A program made the position numbers and the translations under genes. From the NCBI GenBank assembly GCA_028284635.1, contig JANQRJ010000013.1, forward strand, positions 1 to 64,000: a stretch of 64,000 bases of DNA, read 5' to 3'. The notes beneath the pieces were generated by a model. It had not been told where the DNA came from, made no database searches, and saw only the letters and a list, made by a program, of their open reading frames with translations. Below, piece after piece: positions 34,780 through 44,065 of the stretch. Each line of letters begins with the position of its first letter. Position 1 is the first letter of the stretch. Origin of the DNA: Pelagicoccus sp. (lineage in GTDB: Bacteria > Verrucomicrobiota > Verrucomicrobiia > Opitutales > Opitutaceae).

Positions 34780-35038
34780 GACGTCTTTCAGGTTGGCGGC
34801 AAAAGAGCTTCTCCAATTGCCGAACAGATGTGCTGGGAGCTCAGCTCTTTCATCAGCGTCTCTAGCCTGAATTATTCATGATCTTTCTATCGTGCGCCTG
34901 CGACCGCGGAAATACACAACCTCGAGGCAGCGAAACTCTATGCGAAATCCGTCGTTAGCAAAACGTGACGAGGGTCAGCCTCGCGGATAAATAGCTTCGT
35001 AGGATTTCGTATTTCTTTTTCGGATACATATTCCGATT

Positions 35039-36199
35039 TCAGGACGATGGATTCAAAGAGAGATCGACATGCGATGGACTGCTTTCGAAGGCCTCTTCGG
35101 GAGCCAGGGTACTGCGGGCTTCAAGGGGTTCGTCGTTCAAAACGCCGCCCGTGATATGCATATGTTTGAAGCGGACGGTAGGAGCTCTCGGATTCAGATC
35201 CTCGTCCAACACGCGTTCGAAGTCGCGGATGCGGAAGTCCTTCGCCCTTTCCTGAATGTCGATCAAAGCCATCCCGCCATCGGCTACCTTGTGGACCCGG
35301 AAGTCGGAAATGTCGATGTTCTCCAGCATGCCAACGCCCTCTCCAGGATAGGGAGGATTCGCCTCGTCGAAGACCGGGACGCGGCACCCCCTCGCTCCGT
35401 CCGCGTTGATCGCGGCAAACTTGCAACCGCCCCGCGCCTTGTGGACGGTTACGTTGCGGATGGTCGAGGTAACGCAGAGCAGGCGCACGAAAGTATGGCA
35501 GCTGTACGCTTCAAGATCCTCGATCAGGATGTCTTCTATGTCGCCGTTGGTCATGCCTCGAACCTCATTGCGAAGGAGAGCATCGTCCGCATTCAGGGCA
35601 ACAAAATCATCGCCAGTAACCCCGGGCGTAGCAGCCCGGAGTTTGCGGATGACGCCTTTCGAGCAATTCCCGCCTAGATGAATTCCGTCGTTGTTGTGGC
35701 GGATCATCTGCGAATCGAACGTTATGTCCTCGATGTGGAAGTCGCTTAAGCGAGTGAAACGGGCGTAGTAGGCCTCGGCATCGCGTAGCGTAGCATGGGT
35801 CAAGGCAAGCCCAGTCACGTTTTCGAAATGAAGCATGGCACCCGTATAGCCAAAGTCCATCAGGCCGTCGGGACGCGGATTGCCTATCTGGTTCCCGTCG
35901 AAGATTCCGCCATGGATAGCTATTTTACGGTCGCCTCGGGCAGGGTTCGCATTCGTCAAAAGATAGTCGTCTTCCGTAACGGCAGCGCCATCGGCAAGCC
36001 GCAAAACGCTGTCAGCTTCGAGCCTCAGCTCGGTATCCGAGCCCACACGGAGAGGCTCTTCGACGAGATAGTTCCCAGAAGGAAAGTACCACTTGCCGCC
36101 TCCTTGGGCGAAAAGCGCGTTGAGAATCGCCCCGCAAGGCTTCGAGCCGTCATTCGCCACGCCATGTTCACAAACGCTCTGGTAGGATGAATCCGCCAT
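35039..36199 (-). CDS. GH28/pectate-lyase-like right-handed beta-helix protein
   Basis: The start is placed at ATG 36199, giving 386 residues. Repeating beta-helix strands are seen through the middle (ITFDSQMIRHNNDGIHLGGN, GDDFVALNADD, DGMALIDIQER), and the order DG-IHLGG...TGDDFVALN resembles the GH28 NTDG...DDC region with Cys replaced by Phe. No signal peptide is visible from this start, so it may act in the cytoplasm on small pectin-derived or other oligosaccharides, or the true start differs. Substrate unknown. A frame starting at 36426 on the same strand (YLWNGDGGPVFKEVG) may be a lost upstream gene and was not called. Confidence 0.75.
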   Translation of the reverse strand: MADSSYQSVCEHGVANDGSKPCGAILNALFAQGGGKWYFPSGNYLVEEPLRVGSDTELRLEADSVLRLADGAAVTEDDYLLTNANPARGDRKIAIHGGIFDGNQIGNPRPDGLMDFGYTGAMLHFENVTGLALTHATLRDAEAYYARFTRLSDFHIEDITFDSQMIRHNNDGIHLGGNCSKGVIRKLRAATPGVTGDDFVALNADDALLRNEVRGMTNGDIEDILIEDLEAYSCHTFVRLLCVTSTIRNVTVHKARGGCKFAAINADGARGCRVPVFDEANPPYPGEGVGMLENIDISDFRVHKVADGGMALIDIQERAKDFRIRDFERVLDEDLNPRAPTVRFKHMHITGGVLNDEPLEARSTLAPEEAFESSPSHVDLSLNPSS

Positions 36200-36424
36200 A
36201 AGCGGAATCTCTCTAGCGGCCGCTGAGTGATGGGCAACAAAATCGCGACACTGCAGCACGGACTCAGGCTTCCATTCCGACGAAAAACGCTACTTGCGCG
36301 TGCCAATAGGTAGTAGAAGCCAAGTTTCGCATGGGTATATCGACTTACCCAGTCGCTGGGGTGGCCCACCTCCTTAAAGACGGGCCCGCCGTCGCCGTTC
36401 CAAAGGTAAAAATCATCTGTCGTC

Positions 36425-38242
36425 ATGCGCGCGCGACTCCTTTTTATCGATCACGATCCGGCTGTCTTAGACGCCTATCGCCAGGCCTTGGCTTCCATGT
36501 CTACGCTGTGGACGATCGACTGCGTCCAATCGAAAAGCGAAGCGGTGGCAGCCGCCACGCAAAATCCCCCCGACATTCTGGTCGCCGCCCTGGAAGCCGA
36601 CGAGGAAAAGGATCTAGACGCGCTCTCCCAAATCTCCAAAGCCGCCCCTCACGCCCACGCGTTTATCGCGATCAACGAAGAGCGAACAGCTAGGCTCCAA
36701 GCCACTCTCGAAACGAACTGGCGCTACCTGCCCAGGCCCTGCCCTGCCGACCGCCTGCTCTTCGAATGCCAACGCTGCCTCGCTCTCGACTCCTGGCTGG
36801 AGAATCCGCTGATCAAGGAGATCGTGGCTAGTAGAGCCGAATTCCAGAGCCTCCCTCCCCTCTACCTCAAGATCGTCAGCCTCATCAACTCCCCGCACGC
36901 CTCGACAGACCAGATCGCCGAAGCTATCTCGACCGACCTCGCCTTCTCGAGCAAGGTTCTGGAAACCGTCAACTCCTCGTTTTACGCATTCGAAGACAAA
37001 GTCTCCGACATCGCCGAAGCGGTCTCTATCCTCGGCCTCGATTCCATCAAGAATCTCGCCCTCGCCATCCAGCTCTTCAACAGAGCCGGTCAAAGCGCCG
37101 AACGCCACGCCCTGGTCAACGAACTCTGGCACCACAGCGTATCCGTCGCCGTGGTAGCCCGCCGCATCAGCCTCTACGAGACCGAGGATTCAAAGTCAGC
37201 CGAAGAGGCCTACTCTGCCGGTCTGCTGCACGACATCGGCAAGCTCGTGCTACTCGACGCCGCCCCCGAAGCGTTTGCCGAGGCCCGACATCTCTCGCGC
37301 GACGACTCGATTCCCCTATGGCAAGCGGAAACCCAGACCATCGGCTGCAACCACGCCGAGCTTGGAGCCTATCTCCTCGCCACCTGGGACTTGCCCGAAG
37401 CGCTCAGCGAGGCCGCCGCGCTTCACCATCAACCCGTCAACAGATGCCGCAGCGGCTTTCCCGCAGTAGCAGCCGTATACGTGGCCAATACCATCGTCCG
37501 CCAGCGCGGCAACGCGAACCATCCCGATGCCATCCCTGACCAGGACTTCCTCGTAGGGATCGGAAAGACCGACAGCTGGGAAGACTGGCAGGAGATAGCC
37601 GTAGGCAATCCGCCGCCAAGCAAGACGAAACCCAAGCTAAGCCTCCAGTCAGAGTCAGCGACATCCCCAGAGCAGACCTCGAGCAATCCAAGGCAAAAGG
37701 CCGAGCCAGACGAAACAACCAGAGCCGCCCATGCGGCCCTCTCCGCCACAGTGCAACAGACCGTGGAGGAAAGCGAAGCGGGTCTCCGCCAAGCTGCCAG
37801 TCGCCCCAAACGAAACGCTCTCCTCGCCTTCGCGGGAGGCATAGTCTGCTGCCTCCTCGCCATCTACCTCATAAACAAGCTTGGCAGCCCAACCGAAGAA
37901 ACCGGCAGCAACGGGCAACACCCCGACAAAGCCCAAAGCGAAAAGCCGAAAATCGCCTCCCGCGAAGACATGCTGAAAGAGATTCTAGAGCTCGGCAACC
38001 CCTCCGACGACTCCCAGCCAATCGCCCAAACTCAGCCGGAAAAGGAAACGCCCGTCGTCCACCCCTTCCCCAAGATCAAGCTCAGCGCCATCTTCCTCCG
38101 TTCGACCGGAGCGCGAGCCCGCGTAAACGGCGGCATACACGCCGAAGGAGACATCATCGACGGAGCCAGGATCGTCCTGATCGACCGCACCCACATCGTC
38201 GTGCAGCACGAAGGCGAATCGAGGACCTTCACTCTAGACTGA
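36425..38242 (+). CDS. HDOD protein with pseudo-receiver, membrane helix and GspB-like tail
   Basis: The 605-residue protein has four parts. Residues 1-115 look like a receiver (LLFIDHDPAVLDAYRQAL start, FIAINEE strand) but the phospho-Asp position reads PPDILVAALEAD, so the acceptor Asp is absent. Residues 130-330 form an HDOD domain (VDS/ILGLDSIKNLALAIQ, AGLLHDIGKLVLLDA with the HD pair, HAELGAYLLATWDLP). A Pro/Ser/Gln/Glu-rich linker follows, then one membrane helix (about 465-482, LLAFAGGIVCCLLAIYLI). The last 60 residues (FPKIKLSAIFLRSTGARARV, then GDIIDGARIVLIDRTHIVV) resemble the periplasmic domain of type II secretion GspB-like proteins. HDOD domains are usually signal-transduction modules. 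The fusion is unusual, and its biological role is unknown. Confidence 0.78.
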   Translation: MRARLLFIDHDPAVLDAYRQALASMSTLWTIDCVQSKSEAVAAATQNPPDILVAALEADEEKDLDALSQISKAAPHAHAFIAINEERTARLQATLETNWRYLPRPCPADRLLFECQRCLALDSWLENPLIKEIVASRAEFQSLPPLYLKIVSLINSPHASTDQIAEAISTDLAFSSKVLETVNSSFYAFEDKVSDIAEAVSILGLDSIKNLALAIQLFNRAGQSAERHALVNELWHHSVSVAVVARRISLYETEDSKSAEEAYSAGLLHDIGKLVLLDAAPEAFAEARHLSRDDSIPLWQAETQTIGCNHAELGAYLLATWDLPEALSEAAALHHQPVNRCRSGFPAVAAVYVANTIVRQRGNANHPDAIPDQDFLVGIGKTDSWEDWQEIAVGNPPPSKTKPKLSLQSESATSPEQTSSNPRQKAEPDETTRAAHAALSATVQQTVEESEAGLRQAASRPKRNALLAFAGGIVCCLLAIYLINKLGSPTEETGSNGQHPDKAQSEKPKIASREDMLKEILELGNPSDDSQPIAQTQPEKETPVVHPFPKIKLSAIFLRSTGARARVNGGIHAEGDIIDGARIVLIDRTHIVVQHEGESRTFTLD

Positions 38243-38257
38243 ACAGATATCGCTAGC

Positions 38258-38449
38258 CGTAGCGCGGATCCCGCAGGGCGCATAGGCGTCAACTTAAGCC
38301 TAAAGGTGTCGTACTGGAGGGCAATGCTCCGTCATTGCCGCGGAGCCTACACAGGGAACAACCGGTGCGGCAACGACGGAGCGTTGCCCTCCAAAGGATG
38401 CTTCTCACGTTAAGTTGACGCCTATGCGCCCTGCGGGATTCGCGCTACG
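38258..38449. repeat. Long inverted-repeat element (about 190 nt)
   Basis: The 39-nt arms (38258-38296 and 38411-38449) differ in a single position. They enclose a second inverted repeat around GGAGGGCAATG (38317 on) and CGGAGCGTTGCCCTCC (38380s). The whole sequence is a second copy of the right half of the island at 14395-14570. No coding frame is evident. It lies between convergent genes. Confidence 0.85.
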
Positions 38450-38468
38450 TTTCATGCATGACACGACA

Positions 38469-39938
38469 CTAGTCTAACTCCTTCAGCAACTTATTGCGAA
38501 AATCATCCGAGACATCCTCTCGTTTGGGCAGCTCTGTCTTTAGATACTCAACCAGTTTTCTCGAATGCTCCGAGGTCCTGTGCCTCTGCGCCTGCCTGGC
38601 AATGGAAGACAGCAAACGTTCCTTTTCCTTTTGGTCCGAACCATGCTCAACTAGAGATACTATTTCTTCCGGAGAGCTTTTTGCCCTAACGTGAGAATAT
38701 ATCATCGATCGCGCCGCTGAAGAACGAGCCTTAGCATCAGGAATTTCAGGCAGGAAACTTCGAGCCTTATCAATCTCTGAGAGCGACCAGGTAAACATGA
38801 CGGAGCCAATACTCTTGGTTCTCAAATTCTCGTCAGCCAAGCTGCTGGCCAAGTCAAACGCCATCTTCGGATCTGCTTTCGCAAAGCTGGAGACGACTCG
38901 TCTCATATTCTCGTCATAATCCTCCAAACCCTCAAGCCGCTCAGGTATCGACCGAATCTCTTCCGCTGTCGCGCTTCGCACCCAAGTGCGGACAATCGAT
39001 GGAATGGCTTCGGCAAATGTGGGGTCGCTCTGATTCTCCAGGGCATATTGGAACGCCCCAGCCCCATCCGATTCCGCCCAGCCCTGAATTAGGCCGGTCA
39101 TAGCGCTTTTCGACAACTCGCTATCTTCCATCGCCCGGATCGCATCTGACGGACCTTCGTAGTCATACTGCCCCCATCTTTGAAAAACGTTCTCTATATA
39201 ATCACCACTGGTCGGCCCTTCCGAATAGCGCTCAATCATCGCTACCAGTTTCGTATACTCGCCGCTCTCCTCTACTGCCTCGATCAAAGGATGAACCCGT
39301 CTACCGGCAAAGGAACTCCTGTCTTCAGTCTCCATAGCCAGGCGGGCAGCCAGCTGTAGGTCGTTTCGAGCAATGCTGCGCAGCGCTCCTCGAAAGGATA
39401 TCCCACTTAGAGCTCCGTAGTTGCTAGCCCACATGATCGCTTCCCAAGCTTCATCCGGTTCGATATCCGCCCAACCCTCCGCTGCACTGGAAAGATATCT
39501 CAAGCGAGAACGACCTTCCATGGACTTCGCATATTCGAAGGCGACTGAACCCTCCAACTTGCCCCAACGTTCGAACAGCCTTTCCATCATCGAAGTCCTT
39601 TTGCGGCCCGGCGGCAGCTCTTGCAGGGCTTCAATATAATCAGCGACGTTTTCAGCAGTCATCCCGTCGAGATACTCCCTGAAAAGCAGAAACCGCTCTT
39701 CCCAAGGCTTAGCGAAAATCTCTTCGACGGAACGTGGGGAGGTACGATCAGCCTCGAGCGAGACAGTTACGCTATCAGCAGACCCTATCGCCAAAACACT
39801 CTTTTCCCGACTCTTGGCTGAATCAAAGGACACTGAATCGATGGATTCCACTTCGCTGCGAAGTCCCAGCTGATAGCCAACCACTCCAGCTCCGAAAACC
39901 AGCCCCACGCCTATCGCTACAACAATTGGTTTCATCAT
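38469..39938 (-). CDS. Membrane-anchored helical-repeat protein, unknown function
   Basis: The 489-residue product (ATG at 39938) has an N-terminal membrane helix (MMKPIVVAIGVGLVFGAGVV). The rest is predominantly alpha-helical with about ten loosely repeated units of about 35 residues such as LSSAAEGWADIEPDEAWEA, LIQGWAESDGAGAFQYAL and VVSSFAKADPKMAFDLASSL; each has a W/F A-x-x-DP/E-x-x-A-x-x-x-A pattern. I recall similar proteins, often as paralogue families, in Verrucomicrobiota. No catalytic motif is seen; a scaffold or sorting role is guessed. Starts 5 codons upstream (39953) are possible. Confidence 0.7.
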   Translation of the reverse strand: MMKPIVVAIGVGLVFGAGVVGYQLGLRSEVESIDSVSFDSAKSREKSVLAIGSADSVTVSLEADRTSPRSVEEIFAKPWEERFLLFREYLDGMTAENVADYIEALQELPPGRKRTSMMERLFERWGKLEGSVAFEYAKSMEGRSRLRYLSSAAEGWADIEPDEAWEAIMWASNYGALSGISFRGALRSIARNDLQLAARLAMETEDRSSFAGRRVHPLIEAVEESGEYTKLVAMIERYSEGPTSGDYIENVFQRWGQYDYEGPSDAIRAMEDSELSKSAMTGLIQGWAESDGAGAFQYALENQSDPTFAEAIPSIVRTWVRSATAEEIRSIPERLEGLEDYDENMRRVVSSFAKADPKMAFDLASSLADENLRTKSIGSVMFTWSLSEIDKARSFLPEIPDAKARSSAARSMIYSHVRAKSSPEEIVSLVEHGSDQKEKERLLSSIARQAQRHRTSEHSRKLVEYLKTELPKREDVSDDFRNKLLKELD

Positions 39939-40079
39939 AATACCGGAAGGCATTTCGCCAGCGACTTCAATCGCAGAGTCTCCTAAAATAATCTGCAATC
40001 AACAACTAACCACTACTGTTTTGAGTCGCTTGACGAGCAGGTTCTCACAGATTCAATCGAGCAAACCCGAAAACCAACC

Positions 40080-40610
40080 ATGACCGCACGCATCGGCATC
40101 CTCAACATCTCGGACCGCGCTTCCCAAGGCATCTACGAAGACATCCCCGGCAAGGCTTGCACCGAACTGCTCAAGCAATGGCTGGCCACGTCATTCGAAC
40201 TTGAATACGCCGTAGTGCCAGACGAACAAGAGAAGATCTCAGCGACGCTCGCCGAATTCGCAGACCAGCGAGGCTGCTGCCTGATCGTCACGACCGGCGG
40301 CACCGGCCCGGCTCCACGCGACGTGACGCCAGAAGCCACCGAGGCCGTCTGCGACCGCATGTTGCCGGGCTTTGGCGAGCAAATGCGGACCGCTTCGCTA
40401 AAGTACGTCCCCACCGCCATCCTCTCCCGCCAGACCGCCGGCACGCGAGGCAGTTGCCTGATCGTAAATCTGCCGGGCAAGCCAAAGGCCATTCGCGAAA
40501 ACCTCGAAGCTGTCTTCCCCGCCATTCCCTACTGCATCGACTTGATTGGCGGGCCGAGACTAGAGACCGACGAGACGGAGATGAAAGCGTTTCGCCCGAG
40601 AAGCAGGTAG
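40080..40610 (+). CDS. mogA: Molybdopterin adenylyltransferase MogA
   Basis: MogA/MoaB-type proteins adenylate molybdopterin before molybdenum insertion. The 176-residue protein has RIGILNISDRASQGIYEDIPG at the start, the signature LIVTTGGTGPAPRDVTPEAT and LPGFGEQMRTASL, then LIVNLPGKPKAIRENLEAVF. These are the MPT-binding and dimer-forming elements of the family. The length agrees with MogA (about 180-195) more than with the shorter MoaB. No other mo genes are adjacent, so the assignment to MogA rather than MoaB rests on sequence alone. The stop codon overlaps the beginning of a repeat element. Confidence 0.88.
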   Translation: MTARIGILNISDRASQGIYEDIPGKACTELLKQWLATSFELEYAVVPDEQEKISATLAEFADQRGCCLIVTTGGTGPAPRDVTPEATEAVCDRMLPGFGEQMRTASLKYVPTAILSRQTAGTRGSCLIVNLPGKPKAIRENLEAVFPAIPYCIDLIGGPRLETDETEMKAFRPRSR

Positions 40611-40796
40611 GGCTGGCGCTTGCCGCCACGCCGCATCGCAGGGGCCTAGCCCACCGATGCGGTTCGGGTCGTACCATCTTCCGTGGTTCAAATTTGACCG
40701 AATCCTACCTCGTAGCGCAGAGCTACGGGAGATGCCCGACGAATTATTCGGAAATCCTATCAAACCAACGCGGCGCGCCGCGAGCGGCGGCCCTAC
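40606..40796. repeat. GTAGGGC-type inverted-repeat element overlapping mogA stop
   Basis: The left end GGTAGGGCTGGCGCTTGCCG contains the mogA stop codon. The right end GCGGCGCGCCGCGAGCGGCG with GCCCTAC is its imperfect complement. The right part closely matches 11204-11231 in the thiH-thiS gap. In between lie smaller hairpins (CGCATCGCAGGG region with GATGCGG). This is a further member of the dispersed element set, and its overlap with a stop codon suggests insertion near the gene end. Confidence 0.65.
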
Positions 40797-40827
40797 AACC
40801 CGGCAGACGCGCCAGCAAAAACGCTTA

Positions 40828-43800
40828 CTACTCCTTTTCCCAGGCTTCGAAGTTGAGCATGAGTTCTTCGAGCCACTTCTCGACCGAGGCTGCATCGGCT
40901 TTCTCGGCAGCGGTCTCGAGCGACTTGGCATCAAGGTAGAGCTGATCGATGCCGAGGGCCATCGCAGTGTTGGCTATGTAGTGAGCCTCTTCTCTCACCG
41001 CAGCCCAGTTCCCCTCCCGAGCAAGACCTTTCATGTCCCCATGTTTCGAATACACCTCAGCTATAGCCGCCTTGACCACTTCGGGGGGATAGCCATCCGC
41101 GCCACCAAAGACGCTATCCGGCATGGTCGGCTTGGATTCGTCGGCGTAGCTCGGCTCTTCCACCACAGTCTCCACTTCGGCAGGTCCGATGAAGATAGGC
41201 ACGTGCTCGGGTTCCGATTCTTCCTCCTCCTCGACTAGCGCCTCTTCGACCTCCATCTCCTCGAACCAGGGAATGGCTCGAATTTTCTCCGAGAGCTGGC
41301 CGGCAAAAAAGGGCTTTCCCAAAAAGTCGTTCACCCCGGCGTCGCGGGCCCGCTTCACTTCGTTTTCCTGGAGGGAGGCGGAAACCGCAATGATCCATGG
41401 CCGTTGGGCATTGCCCGACTTCTCGCGAATCGCCGAGGCGGCTTGCGGCCCATCCACCCCTGGCATGCGTAGATCGAGAATCGCCAGATCGTATTCGTGC
41501 CCATGGGCTGCGGCGGGACGCCCGCCCTTGAACTCGTGCGCCTCGTAGCCGAGCGAATCCAGATACTGGAGCATGAGGCGCCGCACCATCGGGTTGTCGT
41601 CCACCACCATGATCTTCAACGGATAACGACGACCAAGACTGGCTTCCTCCTGGATGGAACTCTGAGTAGGCCGCGGAGCTGCTATATCGTCGTCGGCATA
41701 CTCGTCAGCCAGCTTCTCGAAATCGAAGCGAACGGTGAACGTGGAGCCCACCCCATGCTCGCTGCTCACAGCTATGCGCCCGCCCATCAGCTCGATGATG
41801 CGATTCACGATCGCCAGCCCAAGCCCAGCCCCTTCGCGAGGCGAGGTGCCCTCGTGCTGGAGCTGTACGAAGGGCTGAAACAGGCGAGCGAGGTCCTCTT
41901 TCCGAATGCCCAGACCCGTATCCGAAATCTCGAAACGCAGCGGCAAGGGACGCTCGTCCTCTTGAGGCTCCTTTTCCACGTAGGCCCTCAGGCGTACGCT
42001 ACCCTTCTCGGTGTACTTGACAGAGTTGCCGAAAAGATTGAGCAGCACCTGTCGCAAGCGCACGCCGTCGGCTAAGACGAGGGTTGGCACGTCGTCCGCA
42101 ATTTCCAGGCTGGCGCTCAAGCCTTTTCGATCGGCCATAGGCTTGATAGTGCGAAAGGTCTCCTCGATCAGGCGATGCAGGCGTACCTGCCCGGTCTGCA
42201 ACTCGAAGTTCGCCTTGCGCAGGTTGCTGAAGTCGAGGATGTCCTGCACGATGCGCAGCAGGATCTTGCCCTCCGTCTGAATGGTATCGACACAGGAGTG
42301 CTGCTTCTCGTTGAGCGGCGTGCTGCGCAAGAGGTCGCTATAGCCGAGCACGCTCTGAAGCGGCGTGCGGATCTCATGGCTGATCACGGCAAGAAATTCG
42401 CTCTTAGCCCGATCAGCCGCCTCGGCTCGGCCCTTGGCCAGCACCAAGTCCGCCTCGCTCTCGTGATCGATCTGATAGTAGAGAAAAAAGATGACGAGAG
42501 CTAGAATCAGTCCCGCGATGATGATCGTCTGTAGTCGAGAAAGGGATACGCTCTGAAACCAGGACGATCCATCCAAATCGATGCCCAGCCAAAAGGCCAA
42601 CTCTCCGGTCCTTTTCTCCAAGACGGGAGCGCTGATATGCAAAACGGACTTGCCCGACACCGAGATCGGACCGAGAGCGAAGGCCTCGCTGACGCGGAAG
42701 CCGTCTGAATCTTCCAGCAATCCCGCTACACGCAGGAGCAGCGTATCGACCTGCTGCTCCTTCTCGAAGGCGATGGTGTGCACTCCAGTCTCGTCTCCAA
42801 CCCACAGATACACGCTGCGGGCGTCTGGACCGATACGCTTGATCGCCTGAAGCTGACTGGCGAGGGCTCCGACAAGCTGACGATCGGATTCATCGCGGCG
42901 TTCGTACTCCGTGAAATCCCCCGCGTCCATGGAAAGGGCCGCCGTTTCGGCACGTGAAAGGTAGTCCTCAGCGAGGCGATCTCGAGCTCGCTCGCCATTC
43001 CATGAGGTCACCAGATAGCTCGCTCCGCCTATCAGGCATAGGGCCAGAGGCAGGATCCGGTAGCCGAGCAGCTTCAATTGATCGCCGATAGGCTCAGCGA
43101 CATCCTCGATGCGGCGTTGCAGCCGATAGTACCAAAAGCCCGCCAGCATCGTCCAAGCAGCCAAAATGCGCAAAGACAGCAGATCCAAGCCATAGTAGGG
43201 AAAATCCTCATACGCTACCGTCGAAAGGCCGAGCACCGAGGAGAGACGATCCGGAGCCAGCAGCCAGGTAGGCAACACCAGAATAAGCCCCGCCACCACT
43301 GCATAAAGCTCCCGTCGCTTTTCATCTCTGGCCTCTCGCAAGAAGCTTCTGCTCGCCAGGATGATCGCCAGCACGGAAGACAGGAAAGATACGACCAAGG
43401 TGTAAAGCACATCCCCCACCTCGATGGAAAGTCCGAGACAAAGTCCCCCCACCGCGGCGAAGGGAAAGAAGCTGCGCTCGCGGTTCCGATTGGCGTAGCG
43501 CGTCGCTATCTCCACCAGCAACCCGTAGCCGAGCATCTCGAAACCGACTTCCAGGTTGAAATTGCGAAAGAACGGGTCGGAAAAGGAGAGCGTGCGCAGG
43601 AAGTCCGAAATCGCCTGCGAAAAGGCGTAGTAGCCAATCCAAAGCCAAGGCAACCCGCGGCCTTCGTTTTCCGAGAGCGGCTTGGTCCAAGCCAGCAGCC
43701 CTACCAGTACCCAGCCGAAAAAGGAAAGGAAGACCAAATAGTCCTGCTCGAAGATCCAGCTCGGTATGAGCTGCGGCGATTGTAGGTCGGGAGATACCAT
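40828..43800 (-). CDS. Hybrid sensor histidine kinase with receiver and Hpt domain
   Basis: I place the start at ATG 43800 (MVSPDLQSPQLI, 990 residues); a TTG at 43842 would add 14. The N-terminus has 7-8 membrane helices of the MASE/7TM type, then a loop and another membrane helix around 430-450 (LQTIIIAGLILALVIFFLYY). The kinase core follows: SHEIRTPLQSVLGYSDLLR (His near 475), HATPase N-box NLFGNSVKYTEKG and DTGLGIRKEDLARLFQPF. A receiver has its phospho-acceptor in LAILDLRMPGVDG (about Asp776). The C-terminus ends in an Hpt domain (EEAHYIANTAMALGI with His near 940). It resembles BarA/ArcB-like phosphorelay enzymes. The signal is unknown. Confidence 0.9.
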   Translation of the reverse strand: MVSPDLQSPQLIPSWIFEQDYLVFLSFFGWVLVGLLAWTKPLSENEGRGLPWLWIGYYAFSQAISDFLRTLSFSDPFFRNFNLEVGFEMLGYGLLVEIATRYANRNRERSFFPFAAVGGLCLGLSIEVGDVLYTLVVSFLSSVLAIILASRSFLREARDEKRRELYAVVAGLILVLPTWLLAPDRLSSVLGLSTVAYEDFPYYGLDLLSLRILAAWTMLAGFWYYRLQRRIEDVAEPIGDQLKLLGYRILPLALCLIGGASYLVTSWNGERARDRLAEDYLSRAETAALSMDAGDFTEYERRDESDRQLVGALASQLQAIKRIGPDARSVYLWVGDETGVHTIAFEKEQQVDTLLLRVAGLLEDSDGFRVSEAFALGPISVSGKSVLHISAPVLEKRTGELAFWLGIDLDGSSWFQSVSLSRLQTIIIAGLILALVIFFLYYQIDHESEADLVLAKGRAEAADRAKSEFLAVISHEIRTPLQSVLGYSDLLRSTPLNEKQHSCVDTIQTEGKILLRIVQDILDFSNLRKANFELQTGQVRLHRLIEETFRTIKPMADRKGLSASLEIADDVPTLVLADGVRLRQVLLNLFGNSVKYTEKGSVRLRAYVEKEPQEDERPLPLRFEISDTGLGIRKEDLARLFQPFVQLQHEGTSPREGAGLGLAIVNRIIELMGGRIAVSSEHGVGSTFTVRFDFEKLADEYADDDIAAPRPTQSSIQEEASLGRRYPLKIMVVDDNPMVRRLMLQYLDSLGYEAHEFKGGRPAAAHGHEYDLAILDLRMPGVDGPQAASAIREKSGNAQRPWIIAVSASLQENEVKRARDAGVNDFLGKPFFAGQLSEKIRAIPWFEEMEVEEALVEEEEESEPEHVPIFIGPAEVETVVEEPSYADESKPTMPDSVFGGADGYPPEVVKAAIAEVYSKHGDMKGLAREGNWAAVREEAHYIANTAMALGIDQLYLDAKSLETAAEKADAASVEKWLEELMLNFEAWEKE

Positions 43801-43863
43801 CCGGCGAAACGGATCACATGCTGCCAAGCCAAAGCTCCCCAAGGCAACCCCGCATTTCCGCCC

Positions 43864-44001
43864 TAATCTTCATCTGCTTCTACTTCTTCATCTTCTTCTC
43901 GACCTCATCTCGACCTCAACCTCATAGGATTATGATTAGGAGGAAGAGGAGGAGTAGGATTTCTTCGAAGAAGATGGAGAAGTAGAAGCAGATGAAGATT
44001 A
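43864..44001. repeat. Polypyrimidine/polypurine inverted repeat
   Basis: The left arm (43864-43901, rich in CTTC/TCTTCT) is complementary to the right (43966-44001) with few mismatches. The centre includes CTCATAGGATTATGATTAGG. It resembles the purine/pyrimidine cruciforms at 14290, 46010 and 52200 but has no GTAGCGCGGA ends and different words. It lies between divergent genes, so it may be part of their promoters, or it may block DNA polymerase. Confidence 0.7.
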
Positions 44002-44065
44002 GGATGAAGATCGTGGGAAAAACGCTTGGCGTAAGCCGCGAGCTTGTTCAACCCTTTCGCCCGAT

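Noticed and set aside
34780..35038. Gap between the HxlR gene and the GH28-like gene
   Set aside because: Inspected for RNA genes, hairpins and small frames; nothing supportable was found.
36025..36426. A minus-strand frame starting with MTTDDFYLWNGDGG
   Set aside because: The first 45 residues look protein-like, but the rest overlaps the GH28-like gene in another frame. It could be a decayed gene start; the evidence was too thin to call it.
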